A DNA stretch of 64,000 nucleotides, taken from the NCBI RefSeq assembly GCF_000422965.1, contig NZ_AUHB01000003.1, positions 186,001 through 250,000 of the forward strand, read 5' to 3'. The notes under the pieces were generated by a model that was not told the DNA's origin, ran no database searches, and worked only from the letters and a program-made list of their open reading frames with translations. The DNA comes from Pleomorphomonas oryzae DSM 16300. GTDB lineage: Bacteria > Pseudomonadota > Alphaproteobacteria > Rhizobiales > Pleomorphomonadaceae. The stretch's first letter is position 1. Every line of letters begins with the position of its first letter. Position numbers and translations under genes: made by a program. Below, one piece after another: positions 57,526 through 64,000 of this stretch.

Positions 57526-58149
57526 TCAAATGTCCGAAGCGGTTCGTACTACCCGGCCGACCAGACCGTAAGCGATGCCTTCCTCGGCACTCATCCAATA
57601 GTCGCGGTCGGTGTCCTTTTCGATACGTTCGACCGGCTGGCCCGTCGCCTCGGCAAAAATCCGGTTGAGGCGATCACGCATCTTGAGGATCTCGCGCGCC
57701 TGGATCTCGATGTCGGTGGCCATGCCGCCGGTGCCGCCGGACGGTTGATGCAGAAGGAAGCGAGTATTCGGCGTGCAGAAGCGACGCTCCTTGGGCACCG
57801 ACACGTAAATCAGTGCGCCGGCACTCGCCACCCAGCCCGTCCCGATGATGTTCACGGGCGCCGGGACAAACCCGATCATGTCGTGGATCATGTCGCCGGA
57901 CTCAACGTGGCCGCCAGGCGATGACACGATGACGGTGATGGGGTCGGTGGCGCTCGCTTCGGCAAGAGCCAATAGGCGCGCGGTCACATCCTTCGCCATT
58001 TCCTGGCTCACCTGGCCGGTGATCAGAACCGTGCGCGACTTGAAGAGATACTTATCGACCTGCGGGGCGGCGGCCGCATCCTTGGCCTTCTCGTCCTTCT
58101 CCTCTTCCTCGTCGTCGAGGCGGACGTATTCCTGATCCTTGGAAATCAT
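57526..58149 (-). CDS. ClpP-like serine protease with acidic N-terminus
   Basis: This 207-residue protein belongs to the ClpP/crotonase protease clan. The triad is visible: Ser109 in [11 protein letters not shown], His134 in [10 protein letters not shown], and Asp183 in [13 protein letters not shown]. The serine context is ASAG instead of the QAASM of canonical ClpP. Residues 11-28 form a very acidic, lysine-mixed stretch ([17 protein letters not shown]). It is probably an accessory ClpP that could pair with ClpA/ClpX or work alone. I take ATG 58149, six bases after AAGG; a start at 58221 is possible. No Clp ATPase gene is adjacent. Confidence 0.85.
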   Translation of the reverse strand: MISKDQEYVRLDDEEEEKDEKAKDAAAAPQVDKYLFKSRTVLITGQVSQEMAKDVTARLLALAEASATDPITVIVSSPGGHVESGDMIHDMIGFVPAPVNIIGTGWVASAGALIYVSVPKERRFCTPNTRFLLHQPSGGTGGMATDIEIQAREILKMRDRLNRIFAEATGQPVERIEKDTDRDYWMSAEEGIAYGLVGRVVRTASDI

Positions 58150-58281
58150 GTGGACCTTCTCGTAGGTGGCGGCCGCGACAAAAGGTCGGGCCTCGGGAGT
58201 CGCAAATCCTGATGAACCCATTCGTATCCCATCAGGGGAGCGGACGGCAACCCGACCGGACGGACAGGGTGAACGGCGCAC

Positions 58282-58776
58282 TCACTGATCGAGATAAGCA
58301 CGCAGGGCAGCAAGTGACAGATCCCGTGTGGCTGTTTCTCTCAGCATGCAGCCCGCCGTCGCGCCGCCCAGGCCAGTACCGCCTTCCCAGAACGAACCTT
58401 CCACATCGCAAGTGGTGTTGCGCACCGTCAGCCAGGCTTTTTGTCCAGCCTTGAGCTTGTCTTTCGGATCACCGTCCAGACCAGCCATCAAGGCTTGGTA
58501 ATCGTCGTTGAGACGCTCATCCCAGATCGTCGCCTCACGCTGAAGACAGGCGGCCATCATAACCGTGTTTTCGTTATCCGGTTCGGCGAGGCACGGTTTG
58601 GATACCGCCCCGATGCAACGAAGCGTGTCCGCCCCATCCTCCCCTGCCTTAGCGATGCAGGTAGAAATAACGCTACGATCGGCGTCGGTCGGCTCAGTGG
58701 GATCGTTTTCTTCCGCACGGAGAGGTCCGGCAAAGACGACCGCCGTGATGAAACAGAGAGCAACAAGATCCCGCAT
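58282..58776 (-). CDS. LprI/DUF1311-like secreted protein
   Basis: This 164-residue protein has a signal peptide (about 1-21, ending LRA/EE) and a cysteine-rich helical domain with LKAGQKAWLTVRNTTCD and AGCMLRETATRDLSLAALRAYL, the hallmark of DUF1311/LprI proteins. Mycobacterial LprI is reported to inhibit lysozyme, but most family members are uncharacterised. ATG 58776 follows AGGGGAG; the frame extends to 58917 without similarity. A GH25 lysozyme-type lipoprotein gene ends 98 bp upstream on the same strand, a suggestive pairing. Confidence 0.85.
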   Translation of the reverse strand: MRDLVALCFITAVVFAGPLRAEENDPTEPTDADRSVISTCIAKAGEDGADTLRCIGAVSKPCLAEPDNENTVMMAACLQREATIWDERLNDDYQALMAGLDGDPKDKLKAGQKAWLTVRNTTCDVEGSFWEGGTGLGGATAGCMLRETATRDLSLAALRAYLDQ

Positions 58777-58874
58777 TCGCATCTCCCCTAAAGCAAGCGC
58801 GTTCCGGCGAACGCGAGGCGCCGCGCTTTGTAGCATCGTTTTTGCGAAATCGGGCTTGGCCTTAGTGAGAGTCT

Positions 58875-59696
58875 TCAGCCCTCCGGGCGGAGCTGTCCTT
58901 GCAGGAAGGCTTGCCATTCCCGAACCGAGCCGTTGAACACGTTGCGGTCAACCCGCCCTCGGATGCCGGCTACCCGCCCGGCATGTGTATGCTGCCAGAA
59001 ATTCCAGCGCAGGCTTGGATCACGGACGATCGGATGTCCCTTGTAGGACGCTATCCAAACAAAATAGCCCGGGAAAGCTCCCCTAAGGCGGTCATTATAA
59101 AAACTGATCGACGTATAGATGATCGGCCGTTTGCCATAGTAGCGCTCGATGGCGTCGAGCCAGGTCCGGACCTCAGGAATGATTGCCTCACGCGAAGGAT
59201 GACCAGGACAGTTCTTGGAGTTCACCCATTCGATATCGAGCACCGGCGGCAACGCATAAGGATCGTAAGGCACGTGCTGCAGGAACCAATTCACCTGCTC
59301 TGTCGCCGGCCGGCAAAAATACCAGAAGTGATAGGCGCCGCGCGGCAGGCCCGCCATGGCGGCGCCATACCAATTAGCGTCGAACTTCGGGTCGTACCAG
59401 TCGCCTCCTTCGGTCGCCTTCAGCCAGGCGAAGGCCGTATTGTCGGCGACCACGGAGCGCCAGTTGATGTCGTCCTGATAATAAGAAACGTCGATGCCCT
59501 TCACCGGATAGTCGTCGGGGCCGGGCGGGCCGAAATCGAACAGCGCGCAGGCAGAAAGGCCGAAAGCAAGTGACCCGAGGGCAATTGGATTTACCAGACG
59601 AGCGGCGAAACGGACCCAGCGGCCGGTGCCGGTGGGTGAATGAACGCCACACCGCCGCTTCGTCCGAAACGTCTTTTTCAGCCAAGCAAAATCCAT
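58875..59696 (-). CDS. GH25 lysozyme-family lipoprotein
   Basis: This 273-residue protein has a lipobox (LSAC, Cys50) at the end of an N-terminal hydrophobic segment, so it should be lipid-anchored in the envelope. The mature part is a GH25 (Chalaropsis-type) muramidase fold: GIDVSYYQ (Asp69), AFAWLKATEG, GAYHFWYF, and PVLDIEW with the catalytic Asp154 and Glu156. It should cut the peptidoglycan glycan strand. ATG 59696 lies inside the end of mgtE (19-bp overlap). The N-terminus before the lipobox is unusually long (49 residues), so a later start is conceivable. Confidence 0.87.
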   Translation of the reverse strand: MDFAWLKKTFRTKRRCGVHSPTGTGRWVRFAARLVNPIALGSLAFGLSACALFDFGPPGPDDYPVKGIDVSYYQDDINWRSVVADNTAFAWLKATEGGDWYDPKFDANWYGAAMAGLPRGAYHFWYFCRPATEQVNWFLQHVPYDPYALPPVLDIEWVNSKNCPGHPSREAIIPEVRTWLDAIERYYGKRPIIYTSISFYNDRLRGAFPGYFVWIASYKGHPIVRDPSLRWNFWQHTHAGRVAGIRGRVDRNVFNGSVREWQAFLQGQLRPEG

Positions 59697-61087
59697 GACG
59701 CGAGCCCGAGGAACGCCAGAAAGCCCACGACGTCGGTCACCATCGTCACGAAAACCCCTGAAGCGACCGCCGGATCGATATCGAACCGTTCGAATGCCAG
59801 GGGTATCAGGATGCCAGCCATCGCCGCGGATAACAGGTTGACGATCATCGCCGCGCCGATCACGCCCCCAAGAAGCATGTCCCCGAACCAGAGTGCAGCC
59901 GTCGCTCCGACGATCACTGCAAAACTGACCCCGTTGAGTAAACCAACACTTAATTCTCGACCGAAAATCCGCCAAACATTGTTTGCATCGAGATCGCGGG
60001 TGGCCAGAGCGCGCACTGTCACGGTCATGGTCTGTGTCGCGGCGTTGCCACCCATCGACGCGACGATTGGCATTAGCACGGCGAGCGCCACCATCTTCGA
60101 GATCGAATCGGAGAACATGCCGATCACCGATGACGCCAGGAAGGCGGTCAGCATGTTGACCAGCAGCCAGACCCACCGGGTGCGAAGCGTGTAGAAAACC
60201 GAGTCAGAGATCTCCTCGTCACCGACACCGGCCAGAGCGCGGATGTCCTCTTCGGCCTCGGCCTGGATCACGTCCACCACGTCGTCAACGGTGATGACGC
60301 CGACCAACCGCTCTGCGTCATCAACCACGGCGGCTGAGACGAGGTTGTAGCGCTCGAACATGCGCGCCACGTCCTCCTGATCATCGGTGGCGAGAACCCG
60401 TTGTCGCTCGTCGTTCATGATGTCGGCCATACGCGTCGGACGCGAGGCCCTGAGGAGGCGATTGAGTGCTACGGCCCCCAGGAATCGGAACCCGGGATCG
60501 ATGACGAAAACTTCGTAGAATTCGTCCGGCAGATCCTTGTGATCCCTCAGATAGTCGATGGTCTGTCCTGCGGTCCAGAAAGGCGGCACGGCGATGAAAT
60601 CGGTCTGCATCCGCCGACCCGCCGTCTCCTCTGGAAAGTCGAGGCTACGGCGCAGCGCCATCCGGTCGACCGCCGGTAGCTTGGCGAGGATCTCTTCCTG
60701 ATCCTCATCGTCGAGGCCTTCGAGAATATAGACGGCGTCATCGGAATCGAGGTCGCGAACGCCTTCCGCCACCGCTTCGGGAGGCATTTCTTCGATAAGC
60801 TGAACGCGAACCGTCTCGTCGACCTCGGTCAGCGCCGTGAAATCGAAATGCTCGCCAAGCAGCTGAATGAAGGGAGCCCGCTCATCGGCCGACAGCGCTT
60901 CGATAATATCGCCGACATCGGCTTCGTGCAGATCGGCGGCGAGCGCTTCGACGGTCGCAGCATCAGCCGTCTCGATCGCCGAGTGGATCGCTTCTAGGAA
61001 AAGCGGGTCCAGGTCGCCGTCGTCGGTCCTGAGTGGCGGCAAGCCGCGGCTGAGCGTTTTAGGCGCGTTGGGCTCGTTTTCGGCCAT
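59678..61087 (-). CDS. mgtE: Magnesium transporter MgtE
   Basis: MgtE is a Mg2+ channel gated by cytoplasmic Mg2+. The 469-residue protein has an N domain (about 20-145, ELAADLHEADVGDIIEAL type and EEMPPEAVAEGVRDLDSDDA), two CBS domains (about 145-265), and a C-terminal membrane domain with five helices, including the pore-forming PIVASMGGNAATQT motif. The start is ATG 61087 after GGGAG; the frame reaches 61171. The 3' end overlaps the GH25 gene. Confidence 0.95.
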   Translation of the reverse strand: MAENEPNAPKTLSRGLPPLRTDDGDLDPLFLEAIHSAIETADAATVEALAADLHEADVGDIIEALSADERAPFIQLLGEHFDFTALTEVDETVRVQLIEEMPPEAVAEGVRDLDSDDAVYILEGLDDEDQEEILAKLPAVDRMALRRSLDFPEETAGRRMQTDFIAVPPFWTAGQTIDYLRDHKDLPDEFYEVFVIDPGFRFLGAVALNRLLRASRPTRMADIMNDERQRVLATDDQEDVARMFERYNLVSAAVVDDAERLVGVITVDDVVDVIQAEAEEDIRALAGVGDEEISDSVFYTLRTRWVWLLVNMLTAFLASSVIGMFSDSISKMVALAVLMPIVASMGGNAATQTMTVTVRALATRDLDANNVWRIFGRELSVGLLNGVSFAVIVGATAALWFGDMLLGGVIGAAMIVNLLSAAMAGILIPLAFERFDIDPAVASGVFVTMVTDVVGFLAFLGLASWILLG

Positions 61088-61266
61088 GGCGCGTCTCCCG
61101 CGGATCTTGGAGTGACAAACAGGTTGAATCGGCGATGGTTGGCATCGTCGCGCGGGAGTTAAGTCCGACAAACCGGAAGGCGCAAGGAAGAAATTCCAGC
61201 CGCTACGATGGGGCAGCCAAAACGATCAAAGCGTTCCCCCAGGCATTCCGTCCAGAAGCGGTGACT

Positions 61267-62832
61267 CTAGCTTGTCGCCGTCTTGTTTTCCGGCCGTACC
61301 GGCCAGGTCGTTTGCAGCATGCTGATCGCCTGCTCGGCGGGCACGGCACGACTGAACAGGAAACCCTGTCCTTGATGGCAGCCGAGCAATTGAAGGGTCT
61401 CGGCTTGAGACGCTTCTTCAATTCCCTCGGCGATGGTTTTCATCCCCAATCCTCGCCCAAGGCCGATCATGGCTCGGACAATCATGGCCTGGCGGGCATC
61501 GTCCAGGAACGACGACACGAAACTGCGGTCGATCTTGAGCTTGTCAAATCTCAACCGTGACAGCTGGGATAGACTGGAGTAGCCAGTCCCGAAGTCATCA
61601 ATGGCGATATGAACGCCCGCCTCTCTGAGCTCGTCGAGCAATACGGCCACGAGCTGTACATCGTTGACGAACATTGACTCGGTGATTTCCACTTCGAGCT
61701 GGCTTGGCGAAAGCCCTGTCGCAGCCAGCGTATCGAGCATCTGCCGGCCAAAATTTCTATTGCTGAACTGGGCAGGCGATACGTTGAACGACAACCTGAT
61801 GCCGCGCGGCCATTTCGCGGCATCATGGCAAGCCTGGGTGAACAATATCTGCGAAAGTTCACCGATCATGCCAGTTTCTTCCGCCAACGGAATGAACTCC
61901 GTCGGTGAGACAAAGCTACCATCGGAGCGCCGCCAGCGCGCCAAAGCCTCGAAGCCAATAATTCGGCCGGAAGTCAGGTCGATCATCGGTTGGTAATAAG
62001 GACGCACGTCTCCTGATTTGAGTGCCGCCCGCAACTGCTTGTCGAGTTCGGCATGCTTGGCCGTTGCCTCATCAATGGCCGTATCGAACCATTTCGGTTC
62101 CTTGGATCGTTCTCTTTTCGCGGCAGCGACCGCCGAAAGCGCACAGCGAAGCAGATACTTAATATTGGCAGCGTCGTCCGGATAACGGGCCATTCCGACA
62201 TAGGCGGAAACCTCGTAATACCGGCTGACGATCTCAATTGGCTCAGCTATTTGCTTGATGGCCCGACGCGCCAGCTTCTCCCAATCTTTGGTCAGAGGGG
62301 TTTCCTGAGCCGCGTAAAACTGGTCGCCTCCGAGACGGAACAGGTAACAACCGATAAAAATATCCCGCAGTCGATCGGCAACCACGGCCAATATCTCATC
62401 GCCTATTTCGTTGCCATGAACGTCGTTGATACGCTTGAAGCCCTGGATGTCGATCACCATGGCCATGTGAGGCTTTCCAGCCTTGCCATCTTCCTTCAGT
62501 CGTTCAACCTGCTGCTTGAGGCCGATGCGATTGGGAAGGCGCGTCAGGGGGTCGTGAGCGGCAATCCACGACACGTCACGTTCGGCGCGTCTGCGGTGAT
62601 TCACTTCAACCTTCAGATCGTGTAGCCGGCGATAACCGAAGACGAAGCCGAGGATTCCCACGATCAGTAGCGCAATGAACAGCTCGTCAGCCTGTATGAA
62701 CTCGTGTCTGCCGAGAAAGGCTGCCAATCGCTCATAGAGATCAAGCCATTCGGCGCCGATAAAAAACAGGATACCGACAAAAATGAGGGCCGCCGCGTCT
62801 CGGGTTGCTCTTCCCACCCTCAAAGGCCGCAT
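61267..62832 (-). CDS. GGDEF-EAL membrane protein, GGDEF degenerate
   Basis: This 521-residue protein has two N-terminal membrane segments (about 12-29 and 50-67), then a GGDEF domain whose catalytic motif reads GGDQF (168-172), then an EAL domain with intact EAL (295-297), NVSPAQFSN, EITES, DDFGTGYSS and AEGIE blocks. The altered GGDEF motif suggests loss of cyclase activity; it may instead bind GTP and adjust the phosphodiesterase. Net effect: probably c-di-GMP breakdown. ATG 62832 has AGAGGTGA upstream. Confidence 0.92.
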   Translation of the reverse strand: MRPLRVGRATRDAAALIFVGILFFIGAEWLDLYERLAAFLGRHEFIQADELFIALLIVGILGFVFGYRRLHDLKVEVNHRRRAERDVSWIAAHDPLTRLPNRIGLKQQVERLKEDGKAGKPHMAMVIDIQGFKRINDVHGNEIGDEILAVVADRLRDIFIGCYLFRLGGDQFYAAQETPLTKDWEKLARRAIKQIAEPIEIVSRYYEVSAYVGMARYPDDAANIKYLLRCALSAVAAAKRERSKEPKWFDTAIDEATAKHAELDKQLRAALKSGDVRPYYQPMIDLTSGRIIGFEALARWRRSDGSFVSPTEFIPLAEETGMIGELSQILFTQACHDAAKWPRGIRLSFNVSPAQFSNRNFGRQMLDTLAATGLSPSQLEVEITESMFVNDVQLVAVLLDELREAGVHIAIDDFGTGYSSLSQLSRLRFDKLKIDRSFVSSFLDDARQAMIVRAMIGLGRGLGMKTIAEGIEEASQAETLQLLGCHQGQGFLFSRAVPAEQAISMLQTTWPVRPENKTATS

Positions 62833-63522
62833 TTGCTCACCTCTCGCCACGCATTATCGATCCGCAACGCGTCGCATGTAAATTAATAGATACAAAAAAA
62901 CTGAATTCCAACAAGCATACTTTGTGTGCACGTAACGAATTAATTAATGATTTACGTTTTGGCTCGGTGTATTTAGCAAGGGTCGATACCTCTGCTTGAT
63001 CTGTAACAAGACATCGTCGGTTAGTTTGCGCGCGAATCCACCTGGTATCCGCGACGAGGCCTTGTAAATATTGACAGCTAAAGCCTCCGCAACGGTTAGC
63101 CATCAAAGTCTAGCCGGGTAGAGATCCGTCGTGCGCATATCTTGCTACCACCGCCTTCCCCCTCCCACTTGCGAAATCGACGCCAATATCTGGCGGATAG
63201 CATCGGCAACGAGTCCCATCGGCTAGATCGTCCGATGGAAGCGTCGAGGTGTCGGAGGTGCTGGCCGGATTGCGAACAGATCAAGGCACGGAGCGTTATC
63301 GAGCCAGCGACGAGGCACAAAAAAACCAGGCACTTACGAGCCTGGCTTTTTTGAATGGTGCGGTCGAGAATTGTTGCATGTGAGTGCGAAAACAACGACA
63401 TGCACAATTGCGAGGGGATAACGGTCGCCTTGTTTTTTTAAGGCGTTTTTCGCGTGCTTCCCTCGCCTTTTCATGCCGCATGGATCAGACGGCCATAAGC
63501 CTGACGGTAAGCACGAAGATCC
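62833..63522. other. 690-bp gap before the DUF1515 gene
   Basis: This stretch holds the upstream region of the GGDEF-EAL gene (AT-rich near 62870-62990) and the terminator at 63319-63352. I see no credible gene, tRNA or array in it. Short frames on both strands overlap each other and have shadow-like composition. A small RNA ending at the terminator cannot be excluded. Confidence 0.5.
63319..63352. terminator. Strong bidirectional terminator
   Basis: CCAGGC (63326-63331) pairs with GCCTGG (63340-63345), flanked by seven A bases before and six T bases after, so it can end transcripts in both directions. It lies about 170 bp beyond the DUF1515 stop on the minus strand. On the plus strand no gene precedes it, raising the possibility of an unseen short transcript. 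Confidence 0.8.
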
Positions 63523-63999
63523 CTAGGGAATGCGCAGCATGTTCCGAAGGGAGGCCGCGATGGCATCGCCGAAATAGGTGATGGCCACCCAGACGGCCGA
63601 GGTGATTGTTGCACCGCCGAGGCCGATCAGGGCCGCCATGCCAAGACCCATATTTTTGATCTTGCGCCATTCCTCGATCGTCGGCGCCACATCGTCGTCA
63701 AGCCTGGCTTCGATGCCCTTGGCATGTTCCCGCGCCTGGGCGCTCACATTGACGGCAATCGCCACATCCGTGGTTAGGCGCGAGATCAGGGCGGCCTGCT
63801 CGTCGAGCCGGCGATGCACGGCGGCCCGGCTCGTAGCCGCCGCTTCCTTTTCGTCGCGCATCTCCTCGGCAAGGTATTGCAGCCCGGCTTCGATGCGACC
63901 CAGCGACCGCGATATGTCGTCCTTCGGCAGTGCCTGGCGGGCCGGGCGTCGGCGCGAACGCGAGCGAACGGCGGGCGGCTTTTCGGAATCGGCCATCAT
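63523..63999 (-). CDS. DUF1515-like membrane protein at the window edge
   Basis: This 158-residue protein has a basic N-terminus, a long helical middle (SLGRIEAGLQYLAEEMRDE...RAAVHRRLDEQAALISRLTTDVA), and a C-terminal membrane segment (GLGMAALIGLGGATITSAVWVAITYFG). It resembles DUF1515, a family often met in prophage and gene-transfer-agent neighbourhoods of Rhizobiales. The first ATG is at 63999, one base from the window end, so a longer N-terminus cannot be ruled out and the upstream context is unseen. Confidence 0.65.
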   Translation of the reverse strand: MMADSEKPPAVRSRSRRRPARQALPKDDISRSLGRIEAGLQYLAEEMRDEKEAAATSRAAVHRRLDEQAALISRLTTDVAIAVNVSAQAREHAKGIEARLDDDVAPTIEEWRKIKNMGLGMAALIGLGGATITSAVWVAITYFGDAIAASLRNMLRIP

Positions 64000-64000
64000 G

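Overview
This is a 64 kb stretch of GC-rich chromosome, most likely from an alphaproteobacterium of the order Hyphomicrobiales (Rhizobiales). The grounds are the rpoZ-rsh-acpS-lepB-rnc-era block, an ExoR-type Sel1-repeat regulator, the DUF2585 (UPF0314), DUF6455 and DUF1515 families, the betaine-lipid genes btaA-btaB, and a GC-rich intergenic palindrome of the kind common in rhizobia. The HupSL uptake hydrogenase would suit a hydrogen-recycling, possibly nitrogen-fixing genus, but the genus cannot be fixed from this window. I saw no rRNA, tRNA, CRISPR array, complete transposon or complete prophage. Gene starts were chosen by Shine-Dalgarno match and family length, so several differ from the longest open frame.

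Layout. 1-2.9 kb: hupS and the 5' part of hupL (minus strand; hupL runs off the left edge). 3.1-13.4 kb: an ArsC/Spx-like protein, SelO, an 800-bp gene-poor gap, ExoR, exonuclease III, a small membrane protein, DnaE, a palindromic repeat, a family 5 uracil-DNA glycosylase and a NYN-domain protein. 13.7-19.9 kb: the conserved block rpoZ / rsh / acpS / lepB / rnc / era, covering ppGpp signalling, acyl-carrier activation, signal-peptide cleavage and RNA or ribosome maturation. 20.0-23.5 kb: a LacI-type regulator with two matching operators, then a four-gene minus-strand unit (EF-hand protein, ECF sigma factor, membrane anti-sigma candidate, Spy/CnrR-like sensor) and a divergent secreted SH3 protein. 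23.7-31.9 kb: single genes of metabolism and regulation (DOPA-dioxygenase family, nitrilase family, GNAT, DUF2585, a 5'-nucleotidase, PurC, an AlpA-like DNA-binding protein, IclR, an EamA transporter, two low-complexity small proteins).

32.0-39.5 kb: an Lrp/AsnC regulator divergent from an aminotransferase / ThDP-enzyme pair, then glpD-glpK for glycerol use and a small DUF6455 protein. 39.5-45.2 kb: a CSS-EAL c-di-GMP phosphodiesterase, then two tandem secreted proteins of an unfamiliar family with a homologous C-terminal block, separated by a double-hairpin repeat. 45.2-49.3 kb: aspS, divergent from btaA-btaB. 49.2-52.9 kb: a minus-strand run of two glyoxalase-fold proteins, an acetylpolyamine amidohydrolase/HDAC-like enzyme and an unrecognised membrane-anchored protein. 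53-56 kb: an ABC-F ATPase, DUF599 and DUF3253. 56-63 kb: YdcF-like, a small secreted protein, a ClpP-like protease, an LprI-like protein, a GH25 lysozyme lipoprotein overlapping mgtE, and a GGDEF-EAL protein with a degenerate GGDEF. The window ends in a DUF1515 protein.

Most of the window is ordinary core chromosome. The parts that deserve a second look are the tandem secreted paralogs with their repeat, the EF-hand/ECF unit, the aminotransferase/ThDP module, the GH25-LprI neighbours, and several clean palindromes that look like operators. I did not find a convincing new defence system or other large undescribed machine.
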